Origin: Corynebacterium diphtheriae
Lineage (GTDB): Bacteria; Actinomycetota; Actinomycetes; Mycobacteriales; Mycobacteriaceae
DNA: 64,000 nt
Assembly: GCF_001457455.1 (NCBI RefSeq)
Contig: NZ_LN831026.1
Coordinates: 1,116,001 to 1,180,000 of the forward strand
Reading direction: 5' to 3'
The position numbers were made by a program, and so were the translations under genes. Below the pieces are notes generated by a model. The model saw nothing but the letters and a program-made list of their open reading frames with translations, made no database searches and was not told where the DNA came from. Below, piece by piece: positions 7,476-17,686 of this stretch. Every line of letters starts with the position of its first letter. Position 1 is the stretch's first letter.

Positions 7476-9572
7476 ATGGCTTTTGCGGCGGAACATCCAG
7501 AGTTATCGGTTTCAGAATTTCGTCCGGTGGGCGATATTGAGCGTACAGATGCGCGATTTGAGGTCATCTCCGAATACGAGCCGGCTGGTGACCAGCCGGC
7601 TGCTATTAAGGAATTAGACGCACGATTGTCACGTGGAGAACGAGACGTTGTTTTATTAGGTGCCACTGGCACTGGTAAGTCTGCAACGGCTGCGTGGCTG
7701 ATTGAGCAACAACAGCGGCCTACTCTTGTGATGGCGCCTAACAAGACGCTAGCGGCGCAATTGGCAAATGAGCTACGTCAATTGCTTCCTAATAACGCGG
7801 TTGAGTACTTCGTTTCTTATTACGACTATTACCAGCCTGAAGCGTATATCGCGCAAACAGATACCTATATTGAAAAAGACTCATCAATTAACGATGACGT
7901 CGAAAGACTTAGGCACCGCGCCACCAGTTCGTTGTTATCTCGGCGCGACGTGGTGGTGGTGTCTTCAGTTTCCTGCATTTATGGTTTGGGAACTCCGCAG
8001 TCATATTTGGATCGCTCTGTTGTTTTGCGCGTAGACGAAGAAGTCGAACGTGATCGTTTTCTGAGACTACTTGTGGACATTCAATACGATCGCAATGATG
8101 TTGGGTTTACTCGAGGTACGTTCCGCGTAAAAGGTGACACAGTCGATATTATTCCCGCATATGAAGAGGTCGCGGTCCGTGTTGAGCTCTTTGGTGATGA
8201 TATTGATGCGTTGTATTACATCCATCCTTTAACTGGAGACGTTATTCGGCGGGTAGATGAAGTTCGCATATTTCCTGCCACTCACTACGTCGCTGGGCCA
8301 GAACGCATGGCAAAAGCTGTCGAGGATATTAAAGCTGAGTTGCATGATCGTCTCGAAGATTTGGAAAACAGAGGCAAGCTTCTAGAGGCACAGCGGTTAC
8401 GTATGCGCACTGAATATGACCTAGAAATGATCGAGCAGGTCGGATTTTGTTCCGGGATTGAGAACTATTCTCGGCATCTAGACGGTCGACCAGCTGGGTC
8501 TGCACCGGCAACGTTGTTGGATTATTTCCCTGAGGATTTTCTGACGATTATCGACGAGTCCCACGTGACGGTTCCGCAAATTGGCGGAATGTTTGAAGGA
8601 GACATGTCGCGTAAGCGCAATTTGGTTGAATTTGGATTCCGGTTGCCTTCAGCTCTTGATAATCGTCCACTAACGTGGGAAGAATTTGAGCAACGCGTTG
8701 GTCAAACGGTGTATATGTCGGCCACGCCTGGGGATTATGAACTTGCGGCTTCGGGCGGTGAGTATGTTGAACAAGTCATTCGACCTACAGGTCTGGTAGA
8801 TCCTGAAATTGATGTGCGGCCAACTAAGGGCCAAATCGACGATCTCATTCATGAGATCAAACAGAGGACCACTAAAGACGAGCGCGTATTAGTAACCACT
8901 CTGACAAAGAAGATGGCCGAAGACCTTACAGATTATCTTCTAGAAAATGGTATTAGGGTGCGATACCTGCATTCCGATATCGATACTTTGCAGCGTGTTG
9001 AGTTGCTGAGACAGCTCAGATTAGGGGAGTATGATGTTCTCGTTGGCATCAACTTGTTGCGTGAGGGCTTGGACTTGCCTGAGGTTTCTCTCGTAGCGAT
9101 TTTGGACGCTGATAAAGAGGGGTTCCTCCGATCAACTAAATCGTTGATTCAGACTATTGGCCGTGCAGCCCGAAATGTTTCAGGCACTGTAATTATGTAC
9201 GCAGATAAGATCACAGATTCTATGCAGTACGCGATTGATGAGACCGAGCGGCGTCGAGAAAAACAGATCGCATACAACAAAGAACACGGCATTGACCCAC
9301 AGCCGCTACGTAAAAAGATTGCGGATATCTTGGAACAGGTTCAAGAAAGTAAAGCACAAAGTACGGCACCTTCGTCCGATGCCGTAGTCGTTTCTAAAAC
9401 AAATGCGTCGTCGATGCCGGTGGCAGAATTGCGATCGCTTATCGACGATCTTACGACCCAGATGGGAACGGCAGCACGAGAATTAAAGTTTGAATTAGCT
9501 GGACGTTTACGTGATGAAATCGCCGAATTGAAGAAAGAACTTCGTGGTATGGAAGAAATAGGGCTTGCATAA
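7476..9572 (+). CDS. uvrB: UvrABC system protein B (excinuclease subunit B)
   Basis: UvrB is the central damage-verification helicase of nucleotide excision repair, loaded by UvrA and joined by UvrC. The 698-residue protein has the P-loop GATGTGKS at 62-69, the [10 protein letters not shown] beta-hairpin that inserts into damaged DNA, the DESH Walker B box, helicase motif VI ([10 protein letters not shown]) and a C-terminal UvrC-binding UVR motif ([13 protein letters not shown]...). ATG 7476 was chosen over an upstream TTG because it gives the usual MAFAAEHP start. Length is standard. uvrA lies 5 kb downstream on the same strand. Confidence 0.98.
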   Translation: MAFAAEHPELSVSEFRPVGDIERTDARFEVISEYEPAGDQPAAIKELDARLSRGERDVVLLGATGTGKSATAAWLIEQQQRPTLVMAPNKTLAAQLANELRQLLPNNAVEYFVSYYDYYQPEAYIAQTDTYIEKDSSINDDVERLRHRATSSLLSRRDVVVVSSVSCIYGLGTPQSYLDRSVVLRVDEEVERDRFLRLLVDIQYDRNDVGFTRGTFRVKGDTVDIIPAYEEVAVRVELFGDDIDALYYIHPLTGDVIRRVDEVRIFPATHYVAGPERMAKAVEDIKAELHDRLEDLENRGKLLEAQRLRMRTEYDLEMIEQVGFCSGIENYSRHLDGRPAGSAPATLLDYFPEDFLTIIDESHVTVPQIGGMFEGDMSRKRNLVEFGFRLPSALDNRPLTWEEFEQRVGQTVYMSATPGDYELAASGGEYVEQVIRPTGLVDPEIDVRPTKGQIDDLIHEIKQRTTKDERVLVTTLTKKMAEDLTDYLLENGIRVRYLHSDIDTLQRVELLRQLRLGEYDVLVGINLLREGLDLPEVSLVAILDADKEGFLRSTKSLIQTIGRAARNVSGTVIMYADKITDSMQYAIDETERRREKQIAYNKEHGIDPQPLRKKIADILEQVQESKAQSTAPSSDAVVVSKTNASSMPVAELRSLIDDLTTQMGTAARELKFELAGRLRDEIAELKKELRGMEEIGLA

Positions 9573-9801
9573 ATGGGTGTTTTCTAGGCCACTGTTGTGA
9601 GCATCGGTAATGAATTTTTCCTATTGTGACGCGCCTTAATCCTGCTATCTGCTTGTTATAACGTCACCATTCAATTGGTATTTAAAAGCGCAATATATTG
9701 TTAGACTTACAGTTATTGCGCTTGCCTGCCATGCTCGTAATTTAAGAGTAAGCTGGCTAGCAATAAAGCACGTAACGCGAGTTCAACAATGAAAGGCTCT
9801 C

Positions 9802-10242
9802 ATGAGCGATTATTCCACCATCGTTGTCGGTACAGATGGCTCCAAGTCCTCGATGCTAGCTGTCGAGCGTGCAGCAAAGATTGCTGCTGCTATGGACTGC
9901 ACCTTGGTTGTCGGCTGTGCTTATTACGAAAATAAAGAAGACGCCTCCAAGACCCTGCGACAAGATTCTGTCACTGTGTTGGGTAATGACCCAGCTCAAC
10001 AGAATTTGGATAAGGCAGCTGCAGTGGCTAAAGAGATCGGCGCTACCAAGATTGAGACTGCCATTCTTCCAGGAACTCCAGTTGAGGCATTGATGGCAAT
10101 CGTTCGCGAGCACAACGCAGATCTACTCGTTGTTGGTAACCGTGGAATTAACTCCCTGACCGGTCGTCTGCTCGGTTCGGTTCCTGCTGATGTTGCACGT
10201 CAGTCGGATTGTGACGTCATGATTGTTCACACCGTAAGCTAA
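9802..10242 (+). CDS. Universal stress protein UspA family
   Basis: A 146-residue single-domain Usp protein. The C-terminal nucleotide-binding signature G-2x-G-9x-G-S/T is present as GNRG..GSV, so it should belong to the ATP-binding class. The protein begins MSDYSTIVVGTDGSKSS, with the usual first beta strand and Asp. AAAGG lies upstream of the ATG. It stands alone, with 229 bp of intergenic sequence before it and a strong terminator after it. Usp proteins are usually induced by growth arrest or stress; no specific role can be read from this sequence. Confidence 0.93.
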   Translation: MSDYSTIVVGTDGSKSSMLAVERAAKIAAAMDCTLVVGCAYYENKEDASKTLRQDSVTVLGNDPAQQNLDKAAAVAKEIGATKIETAILPGTPVEALMAIVREHNADLLVVGNRGINSLTGRLLGSVPADVARQSDCDVMIVHTVS

Positions 10243-10256
10243 AGAGCAAATACACA

Positions 10257-10292
10257 ATGGTGCCATGCGTTTTCGCATGGCACCATTTTTTT
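10257..10292 (+). terminator. Terminator after the Usp gene
   Basis: The stem ATGGTGCCATGCG/CGCATGGCACCAT with a short loop is followed by a run of seven T. It also lies directly past the helD stop on the other strand and may serve both converging genes. Confidence 0.92.
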
Positions 10293-12555
10293 ATGACAAT
10301 TCAGGAAGATCGCCGATAATACAAAGGGACTGTGTGGCCCGGGTTAGTGCAACATAAAGGTCTTGCCATCCCTGTGGGGATCCATTAACAATATCGATTG
10401 GGTTGGTCACAACGACATGGTCGTATTCCAACCCTTTGACATCTGAAACGCCGAAAATCTCATTGTTCGCCATGCTGTCTGGTCCGATGATGGCAGTAAG
10501 GCGTGATGGATCATCTTGGCGTAGCTTTTGTGCGATCTCAATTGCTGGTGCATCACTATTTTCAAATCGTACTGGTGTGCCTGATTGCCGTAGAGCGGTG
10601 CTTCCGACTGCATCGGGTGCAAAAACGTGAAGGACTTTATTCGCCCATTCCATGATTTCTGCTGGAGTGCGGTAGTTAATAGTGAGGTGGTGGGTTACAT
10701 AGCGGCCGTTAACAAACGGCTCTAGGGTTTCAGCCCAAGAGTCAACTCCGGCTGGGGAACTAGTTTGTGCGGTATCGCCTACAAGTGTCATCCATCGTGA
10801 TGGACAGCGGCGCATGACCATTCGCCATTCCATGGGAGTGAGCTCTTGAGCTTCGTCGACAATGACATGGCCGTATGCCCACGCTAGATCTTCTCGTGCC
10901 CGTTGAGCTGTTGATCTAATATCACGGACTTCTTGGCGTCGAGCCAATGTTTCTGCATCGATGACATCATGAGCAGAAAGGATTTCAGCGTCGGATTCAT
11001 CATCTAGATCTGTGTTAGCTGAACCGGTGAGGATTTCTAGCGCATCCTGAGCGTCTTCGATTTGTTCGCGCCACGCTTTTTCTTGCTCGGCTCGTTCTTT
11101 TTCTGGATCCAGTACCCCGATGATGACAGCTAGTTCGTCCAGCAACGCTGCATCTGAGGCGGCCCAGGGGCTACCTTGTTGTCTCCATAGAGCTTCTTGA
11201 GTTTCCTCGTCGTAGTCGTAGGCAACTGTGCTGATCATATTTTGTGATTCGAGCAGACTCGTTAATGTATCTTGGGGGGTAAGTTGCGGCCAGTACTCAT
11301 CGACTATCTCGGCAACAACGGATTCTTCTAGCAGGTCATCATGTAACTGAGCAATATCGGCAGCTGAGAGCAAATTCTTTCCCCTCATGGGGTCGGCACC
11401 AATAAGGTCGGCCATTTGATGTGAAAGCAGCTCAGTCAAGTGCTCAGTAAATAGTGGCCTAGCTTCATTGTGAGGTCGTCTCGATCTGCTAGCTCGTGTT
11501 CGTGCTTTTTTCACTATGTCTGGAGTGACTGTGAGTTCTAGGCCATCGATTTTGATAGTGAATGGCTCTGAAGGAATCTGTTGATATTCTTGTACCAGTC
11601 GCCGGAGGACAGTGACCATTTCCTCACTGCCTTTAATCTCACGAGCGAGTGAATCTTCAACAGCGGTGCCGCTGATGCCAGGGTAGAGGTCCCCGACGGT
11701 TGACAACACGACACCAGTCTCGCCTAATTCTGGAAGAACTCGAGAGATATAGTCCAAAAAGCTACGGTTTGGCCCTACGATGAGTACTCCAGTTTTTGCG
11801 AGTTGATCGCGCCATGTATAGAGAAGGTATGCTACTCGGTGTAGCGTTACAGCAGTTTTACCTGTACCAGGTCCGCCTTCAACAACCATGACTCCACGAG
11901 TTGGGTCGCGAATAATGTCATCCTGTTCGCGTTGAATGGTTTCTACGATGGAATACATGTAACCTGTGCGTGCAGAACACATAGCGCGGTACAAAGCGGT
12001 TTCGCTCACTACATCTGCACGCTCACTGTGGGCGCTTTCTGCACTAACACCACTGAGCACTTCATCATCTACACCTACGACTGAACGACCTTGAGTTCGG
12101 ATGTGTCTACGATGCAAAACACCTTCGGGGTGGGCAGTAGTGGCTAGGTAAAACGGTCGAGCTAATGGCGCACGCCAGTCCAATAGGAGGGTCCGGTAAT
12201 CATTTTGGCGATCGTCAAGCCCCATGCGTCCGATATAACGACGATCGACGTTGTCTGTCCCTGCAACCAAATTGTCGATGAGGTCTGTGCGCTGGGTGGT
12301 TACGTCGATTCGGCCAAAAACTAATCCCAATTGGGCAATATTGAGGCGGTCGATTTTTTCGTTCAATGCGTGATATTCAGTTTCACGTCTGACCAAAGCT
12401 TCTGCATCGGGGTTAGCAGGGTCGACGTGCAACATAACGTCGTTGAGACGCTGATTGGCTGCTACTACTTCCTCGTCAAGTTTTCCAAAAAGCTTATCGA
12501 CGTACGCCTGTTCGTCTTCAATCTCTGCAAAAGTTGAATCGATGGGGTGTTTCAT
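10291..12555 (-). CDS. helD: HelD-like superfamily I helicase / RNA polymerase recycling factor
   Basis: A 754-residue UvrD/Rep-type ATPase of the actinobacterial HelD kind. An N-terminal coiled-coil arm (about 1-75, EIEDEQAYVDKLFGKLDEE...) precedes the Walker A motif GGPGTGKT at about residue 230. Walker B (HVIVDEAQELTPMEW) and helicase motifs V/VI (DVKGLEYDHVVV, LYVALTRATQSL) follow. HelD proteins dissociate stalled RNA polymerase from nucleic acid. The ATG at 12555 has AAAGG upstream and places the arm at the N-terminus; the frame continues 20 codons further upstream. Length fits mycobacterial HelD. The alternative is a general DNA helicase. Confidence 0.85.
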   Translation of the reverse strand: MKHPIDSTFAEIEDEQAYVDKLFGKLDEEVVAANQRLNDVMLHVDPANPDAEALVRRETEYHALNEKIDRLNIAQLGLVFGRIDVTTQRTDLIDNLVAGTDNVDRRYIGRMGLDDRQNDYRTLLLDWRAPLARPFYLATTAHPEGVLHRRHIRTQGRSVVGVDDEVLSGVSAESAHSERADVVSETALYRAMCSARTGYMYSIVETIQREQDDIIRDPTRGVMVVEGGPGTGKTAVTLHRVAYLLYTWRDQLAKTGVLIVGPNRSFLDYISRVLPELGETGVVLSTVGDLYPGISGTAVEDSLAREIKGSEEMVTVLRRLVQEYQQIPSEPFTIKIDGLELTVTPDIVKKARTRASRSRRPHNEARPLFTEHLTELLSHQMADLIGADPMRGKNLLSAADIAQLHDDLLEESVVAEIVDEYWPQLTPQDTLTSLLESQNMISTVAYDYDEETQEALWRQQGSPWAASDAALLDELAVIIGVLDPEKERAEQEKAWREQIEDAQDALEILTGSANTDLDDESDAEILSAHDVIDAETLARRQEVRDIRSTAQRAREDLAWAYGHVIVDEAQELTPMEWRMVMRRCPSRWMTLVGDTAQTSSPAGVDSWAETLEPFVNGRYVTHHLTINYRTPAEIMEWANKVLHVFAPDAVGSTALRQSGTPVRFENSDAPAIEIAQKLRQDDPSRLTAIIGPDSMANNEIFGVSDVKGLEYDHVVVTNPIDIVNGSPQGWQDLYVALTRATQSLCIIGDLPELS

Positions 12556-12652
12556 TGATGGCGTGCCTTTCGTGTGGTTATGAAAGAACAAGCTGTCAAT
12601 CATACCGCTTCTCAACTACGGCTTGCATCTAGTCGTTGTAGTGGGGAAATGC

Positions 12653-12701
12653 GAGTGCTGGCTTTAACACCGTCTCTCGTTAGGTGATAAAGCCAGCACT
12701 C
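12653..12701 (-). terminator. Long hairpin after the DoxX-like gene
   Basis: A perfect 14-bp stem (GAGTGCTGGCTTTA with its complement) continues into a CACC/GGTG inner stem. It lies just past the stop of the minus-strand DoxX-like gene and before helD. There is no clear T tract, so it is probably a terminator or an mRNA-stabilising structure. Confidence 0.6.
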
Positions 12702-12726
12702 GTTTCTGGACTAAATTAAGGCGATT

Positions 12727-13572
12727 CTAGAAAGCTGAATCGAATCGTTTCATTGCTTTGTTCAGAGATTTTTCTGCTTTTCGCTGAAGTTGGTTAGCTT
12801 TTTTAGAAGCTCGTTTAGCGTTACGGCCAGTAGATTTTTCTGCACTCTCGTATGCTTGAGCTGCTCGTTCTTGAGCGCGTGCTGCAACCTTTACGGCTTT
12901 CTTTTTAGCCAAAACAGCGTTCTTTTGAGCAAGAGCTAGCCAATCATCTTTGTTATCTTCGACGTACTCTAGCGCTGTTTGGCTGTATTGGGAAACAGCA
13001 TCTGTCGCTTCGTTCCACAAATCTTTTGCTGTGGATGATGCTTGGCTTGCAACTGCAGATGCTTGGTCGCCAAATTTTTCGGTCTCAGTTTTGGTAGGGA
13101 GAGCTTGCTGAATCTGTGTGGATGCTTTTTGTACAGCCTTATCAGCGCGCCACTTCAAGCTTGGTTTTCCGGCGGTATCTGCGCTCGTAATTGCCAAACC
13201 GCCAAGTAATGCGATGCTCGTTAAAAAGCCCTGACGTCGAGCGATTTTTTCTTCACGATCTTGAGTTTCCCAAAACGCGTGACGAGCAATGATAGTTGGA
13301 ACACTAATGGCAGCCAGAACTGTAGCGGAGGTGCGAGGTGCTTTACCGAGTGCGAGTGAGCTGCCGGCTAATACTTTGGTTGCTCCAACTGCCTGAGTGA
13401 TTACCTGTGGATCCTCTGGAAGTTTTTTCATGTATTTGCGAGGCACAACCGTGCGCAGTCGGTTGATAACGGTCTGTGTGCCTTCCACATGAGCTTGGCT
13501 GTTGAGAACAACGTCGACACCGTCAGCCACGTAAACGGAGGCGAGCATGGGGCGAGCAAATTTGCGGATCAT
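12727..13572 (-). CDS. DoxX-like membrane protein with Lys/Ala-rich C-terminal tail
   Basis: A 281-residue protein. The first ~130 residues look like a DoxX-type membrane domain: it starts MIRKFARPMLASVYVADGVD and has hydrophobic helices at about 60-95 and 120-135. The remainder is hydrophilic and contains a Lys/Ala/Arg-rich stretch of about 80 residues (from about 195) resembling histone-like linker sequences, with repeated KKA, AKR and KAN patterns. DoxX proteins are poorly understood membrane proteins, linked in mycobacteria to redox homeostasis. ATG at 13572 is preceded by AGGGAA. It precedes helD on the same strand but is separated by a strong hairpin. Confidence 0.75.
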   Translation of the reverse strand: MIRKFARPMLASVYVADGVDVVLNSQAHVEGTQTVINRLRTVVPRKYMKKLPEDPQVITQAVGATKVLAGSSLALGKAPRTSATVLAAISVPTIIARHAFWETQDREEKIARRQGFLTSIALLGGLAITSADTAGKPSLKWRADKAVQKASTQIQQALPTKTETEKFGDQASAVASQASSTAKDLWNEATDAVSQYSQTALEYVEDNKDDWLALAQKNAVLAKKKAVKVAARAQERAAQAYESAEKSTGRNAKRASKKANQLQRKAEKSLNKAMKRFDSAF

Positions 13573-13756
13573 ATAGAATTCCCTTTCTCTTAAGCCCTTT
13601 AAATCACTAGTTTTGATCGTTTAGTGTCCGGATCATCAAACCAGAGTACGATGCCCATGCTACAGACCATTGCTCGTTCCTGCTCGAGATGATTGCAACA
13701 AGTTGGTAAAGACTATGGGCTTTATACATGAAGATCTGTGGAGTGAACTGAAGTAA

Positions 13757-14386
13757 TTACCAACCGCGTTGGCGCCATTGTTCCAGATGCGGACGCTCAG
13801 TTCCTAAAGTGGTGGGTTTTCCGTGGCCAGGATGTACAACAGCAGTGTCTGGATATACATCGAATAGCCGAGTTTTAACGTCTGAGAGTAATTGGTTGAA
13901 CTCCTCTGGTGTTGAGGTTTTTCCTACCCCGCCAGGAAAGAGGCTATCACCAACAAATAGATGGTAGATGCCATTTATTTTGATACTGAGGGCTAACCCT
14001 TCTTGGGTGTGGCCGCGGAGAATATGGGCTCTCAGGCTATGGCCTGCCCAGCGGAGGGTGTCCCCTTCGCCCAACGTTGTGTCGGCGGATCGGGGGAGAC
14101 GAGGGCTATCTCCGAGACTAGCAAAATGTGTTGCCTTGGTAGTGTCGAGGACGTCCTCAAGCGCTCTGACATGATCAAAGTGTCGGTGTGTTGTTACTAC
14201 GGCGGTGATGCGTGCGCCCGCTGATTCGGCCAAGTCTAGAAGAGCTGGCGCGTTGTCGGCGGCGTCGATAAGCAAACCTTGGGTACCTTCATCGGACTCT
14301 GTGGTAAGGAGATAGCAATTGTTGTCTAAATCAGCTACTGAGATGTGGTGTAGTGAAATACCGTCAGTGGAAGATGCGTTAGTCAT
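13757..14386 (-). CDS. Metallo-beta-lactamase-fold hydrolase (glyoxalase II-like)
   Basis: A protein of about 209 residues with the metallo-beta-lactamase fold. The zinc-binding motif THRHFDH (HxHxDH), a later histidine in LRGHTQEG, the GDSLFPGGVG aspartate strand and the terminal VVHPGHGKPTT histidine are all present. This set is typical of glyoxalase II and related thioesterase-like hydrolases. Its position between helD/DoxX and uvrA is, from memory, common to corynebacteria. The start is uncertain: I used ATG 14386, but in-frame GTG and TTG codons lie up to 18 nt upstream. It is divergent from uvrA. Substrate not determinable here. Confidence 0.88.
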   Translation of the reverse strand: MTNASSTDGISLHHISVADLDNNCYLLTTESDEGTQGLLIDAADNAPALLDLAESAGARITAVVTTHRHFDHVRALEDVLDTTKATHFASLGDSPRLPRSADTTLGEGDTLRWAGHSLRAHILRGHTQEGLALSIKINGIYHLFVGDSLFPGGVGKTSTPEEFNQLLSDVKTRLFDVYPDTAVVHPGHGKPTTLGTERPHLEQWRQRGW

Positions 14387-14412
14387 AGTGTCCACACTAA
14401 TCAATTTTCCCT

Positions 14413-14428
14413 TCGGTAGTATGTTCGA
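14413..14428. promoter_or_regulatory. Possible LexA half-site upstream of uvrA
   Basis: TCGGTAGTATGTTCGA keeps TCG and the right half GTTCGA of the corynebacterial SOS box (TCGAA-type ... GTTCGA). The left half is degenerate. The site lies in the divergent region between the hydrolase gene and uvrA. Confidence 0.3.
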
Positions 14429-14556
14429 AATGATGTAGTGTTGATTGTATATAGCTTGACAGTTTGGACAAGTCCGAGCATAAACTGGCGATTTTGGCTG
14501 GTTATTCCAACGGGTTTTGTTCTTTTCCCATCCCCATGCGTAAGGAAGAATCGTTA

Positions 14557-17418
14557 GTGGTTGATCGTCTTGTAGTCCGCGGCGCTCGTGAACACAATCT
14601 TAAAGGTGTGGATATTGATATCCCACGTGACGCCATGGTGGTATTTACTGGCCTTTCGGGATCTGGCAAGTCTTCTCTAGCGTTTGACACGATCTTTGCG
14701 GAAGGGCAGCGGCGCTATGTTGAGTCGTTGTCGTCCTATGCGCGCATGTTTTTGGGTCAGATGGACAAGCCGGATGTTGATTTCATTGATGGATTGTCAC
14801 CTGCAGTTTCGATCGATCAAAAGTCAACAAACCGTAATCCGCGGTCCACGGTTGGCACCATCACTGAAGTGTATGACTATCTTCGATTATTGTTTTCTCG
14901 CGCTGGCACCGCTCATTGCCCTGTGTGTGACGCCAAAGTCGAACGCCAAACACCGCAGCAGATTGTTGATCAAGTCATGGACATGGAACAAGGGCTAAAA
15001 TTCCAGGTTCTTGCTCCAGTAGTGCGCACACGCAAAGGGGAGTTTGTTGATCTCTTTGCAGACCTAGCAACTCAAGGCTATTCGCGTGTTCGAGTCGATG
15101 GTTCCATCTATTCGCTTTCAGAACCGCCGACGCTTAAAAAACAGGTCAAGCATGATATTGACGTTGTTGTGGATCGTTTACAAGTTAAGGCCTCACAACA
15201 ACAGCGTTTGACTGATTCGGTAGAAACAGCCCTGAAGCTTGCCGACGGCGTTGTAGTTCTCGAATTTGTGGGCCTGAGTGAAGATGACCCACAGCGATTT
15301 GTTCGATTTTCCGAGAAAATGTCATGTCCAAACGGACATGCATTAAGTGTCGATGAATTGGAACCACGGGCATTTTCTTTTAACTCACCTTACGGTGCAT
15401 GTCCCGCATGCGATGGCTTAGGCACACGAACAGTGGTTGATACCGAACTACTGATTCCCGATACGCACGCCCCAGCGTTGAAGGCTATTCAGCCATGGAA
15501 TTCAAGTCCCAACCACAAGTATTTTGAAAAGCTTATTGAAGCACTCGCTAAAGCTAAAGGTTTTGATCCTGCGACTCCTTTTGATGAGTTATCAGAGGAC
15601 CAGCGAGATGCATTAATTCATGGATGCCAAGAAGAAGTAACAGTACGATATAAAAACCGGTATGGTCGTGTGAGAACGTGGACAGCCCCTTTCGAAGGGG
15701 TCTTGGGTTATATCGAACGCAAATTGGATCAGGCAGATACCGAGTCGCAGAAAGATCGTTTGCTGCAATATACTAGGGAAGTTGCATGCCCTACGTGCCA
15801 TGGCTCGAGGCTAAAACCTGAAATTTTGGCTGTCCGATTAGCGTCATCGAGCCATGGAGAGCTTTCAATCGCAGGTTTAAGCGAGCTGTCTATTCAAGAC
15901 GCATCTGATTTCCTTCAGGACTTAGTGCTGGGCAAACGAGAAGAAATTATTGCCGGTGCAGTGCTTAAAGAGATAAATGCGCGGCTGCGGTTTCTTTTGG
16001 ACGTCGGGTTGACATATCTGACCCTGAATCGTGCAGCAGGAACTTTGTCTGGCGGTGAGGCTCAGCGAATTCGTCTTGCCACCCAGATTGGGTCAGGTCT
16101 TGCAGGTGTTTTGTATGTTCTCGATGAACCTTCTATTGGACTCCATCAACGTGATAATCAGCGGTTGATCTCGACACTTGAGCGACTCCGCGATATCGGA
16201 AATACACTGATCGTTGTCGAGCATGATGAAGACACGATCAGGGCAGCAGATTGGCTTATCGATGTCGGGCCAAAAGCGGGAGAATACGGCGGCGAAATCG
16301 TCTACCAAGGTGAGCCTGCAGGAATTGTTGACTGTAAAGAGTCCATCACAGGCGCGTATTTATCTGGGAATAAGGTCCTTGGAGTACCTGAGAAACGGCG
16401 TGGGATTGATCCGGACAGGGTGCTTAAGATTGTTGGTGCGAAGGAGAATAACCTCAAGGGGATAAACGTCACGATTCCTTTAGGTGTTTTGGCATGCGTG
16501 ACGGGGGTTTCGGGTTCAGGCAAATCCACACTGGTAAATCAGATTCTGGCAAAAGTCTTGGCTAACGAACTTAATAGAGCTCGTACTGTTCCAGGGCGCG
16601 CGCAGCGAGTAGAGGGGATCGACAACCTCGATAAATTAGTTCAAGTTGATCAATCTCCCATTGGTCGAACACCACGTTCAAACCCAGCTACATACACCGG
16701 CGTTTTTGATAAAGTTCGTAATCTTTTTGCGGAAACAACCGAAGCAAAAGTTCGAGGATATAAACCTGGTCGTTTTTCCTTCAACGTCAAAGGTGGTCGT
16801 TGCGAGGCATGCCAAGGCGACGGCACTTTGAAAATTGAGATGAATTTTCTGCCAGACGTATATGTGCCGTGCGAGGTGTGTCACGGTGCTCGATATAACC
16901 GAGAGACACTAGAAGTTAAATACAAAGGCAAGAACATTGCAGAAGTATTAGACATGCCAATTAGTGAGGCTGCAGAGTTTTTTGAACCCATTACTTCTAT
17001 ACATCGGTATCTTAAAACTCTCACTGAGGTAGGTCTTGGGTATGTGCGTCTGGGGCAGTCGGCTACCACATTGTCTGGTGGTGAGGCACAACGAGTGAAA
17101 CTTGCCGCGGAGCTTCAGAAGCGATCGAATGGTCGAACCGTCTATATTTTGGATGAGCCGACAACAGGCCTTCATTTTGAAGATATCCGTAAGCTTATGT
17201 TGGTGATCCAAGGGCTAGTTGATAAGGGCAACTCTGTCATTATCATCGAGCATAATTTGGACGTTATTAAGGCAGCCGATTGGGTAATCGACATGGGGCC
17301 GGAAGGTGGCTCAGGAGGCGGAACAGTGGTTGCTGAAGGAACCCCTGAACAAGTGGCTGAAGTTTCGGGTTCGTATACAGGAGGTTTCCTCAAAGAAGTT
17401 CTATCAGCTTCGAAATAG
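14557..17418 (+). CDS. uvrA: UvrABC system protein A (excinuclease subunit A)
   Basis: UvrA is the damage-sensing ABC ATPase dimer of nucleotide excision repair. The 953-residue protein carries two ABC modules: Walker [10 protein letters not shown] at about residue 33 with signature [12 protein letters not shown], and Walker [10 protein letters not shown] at about 650 with signature [12 protein letters not shown]. Zinc-finger cysteine pairs are visible ([32 protein letters not shown]). I chose GTG 14557 because AAGGA lies 10 nt upstream and the protein then starts [18 protein letters not shown], as in relatives; the frame itself opens at 14464. uvrB lies 5 kb upstream on the same strand. Confidence 0.97.
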   Translation: MVDRLVVRGAREHNLKGVDIDIPRDAMVVFTGLSGSGKSSLAFDTIFAEGQRRYVESLSSYARMFLGQMDKPDVDFIDGLSPAVSIDQKSTNRNPRSTVGTITEVYDYLRLLFSRAGTAHCPVCDAKVERQTPQQIVDQVMDMEQGLKFQVLAPVVRTRKGEFVDLFADLATQGYSRVRVDGSIYSLSEPPTLKKQVKHDIDVVVDRLQVKASQQQRLTDSVETALKLADGVVVLEFVGLSEDDPQRFVRFSEKMSCPNGHALSVDELEPRAFSFNSPYGACPACDGLGTRTVVDTELLIPDTHAPALKAIQPWNSSPNHKYFEKLIEALAKAKGFDPATPFDELSEDQRDALIHGCQEEVTVRYKNRYGRVRTWTAPFEGVLGYIERKLDQADTESQKDRLLQYTREVACPTCHGSRLKPEILAVRLASSSHGELSIAGLSELSIQDASDFLQDLVLGKREEIIAGAVLKEINARLRFLLDVGLTYLTLNRAAGTLSGGEAQRIRLATQIGSGLAGVLYVLDEPSIGLHQRDNQRLISTLERLRDIGNTLIVVEHDEDTIRAADWLIDVGPKAGEYGGEIVYQGEPAGIVDCKESITGAYLSGNKVLGVPEKRRGIDPDRVLKIVGAKENNLKGINVTIPLGVLACVTGVSGSGKSTLVNQILAKVLANELNRARTVPGRAQRVEGIDNLDKLVQVDQSPIGRTPRSNPATYTGVFDKVRNLFAETTEAKVRGYKPGRFSFNVKGGRCEACQGDGTLKIEMNFLPDVYVPCEVCHGARYNRETLEVKYKGKNIAEVLDMPISEAAEFFEPITSIHRYLKTLTEVGLGYVRLGQSATTLSGGEAQRVKLAAELQKRSNGRTVYILDEPTTGLHFEDIRKLMLVIQGLVDKGNSVIIIEHNLDVIKAADWVIDMGPEGGSGGGTVVAEGTPEQVAEVSGSYTGGFLKEVLSASK

Positions 17419-17454
17419 CGAATGATATTTTACAAATCTTGCTGTGTTCTGTTA

Positions 17455-17686
17455 GTATTTCCGTACTACCGCCTGATTGGTTCTTCTGATCAGGTCGCAA
17501 GTGGAGATCTTCCCACCTGAAGCCGCTGTTTACAGTTGGACAAAGGTCAAAGGGTATGGGGTTAACCCAGCAAGCAGATCTCCCGCCTCTTGTGAGGCGG
17601 GCTTTTCTGTGTGTTCTTCCTTTGAAGAAGTTTCTATAAGCGATGGGCGCGGTATATCACATACATTTGCTACTTGAGGAGTCCCC
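17455..17686 (+). promoter_or_regulatory. infC-rpmI-rplT leader region with attenuator
   Basis: This is the untranslated region upstream of infC. It contains a short G/C hairpin candidate around GTGGAGATCTTCCCAC (17501-17516) and then a strong terminator at 17582-17606, about 80 nt before the infC start. The layout suggests that ribosomal-protein operon expression is attenuated in the leader, as in L20-type autoregulation. The ligand is an inference. Confidence 0.5.
17582..17606 (+). terminator. Leader terminator upstream of infC
   Basis: CCCGCCTC-TTGT-GAGGCGGG is followed by CTTTT. This perfect 8-bp GC stem with a T run lies inside the infC leader, not behind a gene. uvrA ends 164 bp earlier. 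Confidence 0.8.

Noticed and set aside
7394..7744. 116-codon minus-strand frame over the start of uvrB
   Set aside because: Antisense to the conserved N-terminus of UvrB; no supporting signals.
17477..17677. 66-codon frame in the infC leader
   Set aside because: It runs through the leader terminator, has no good ribosome binding site and no family resemblance. The TGA that ends it is the in-frame stop before infC.
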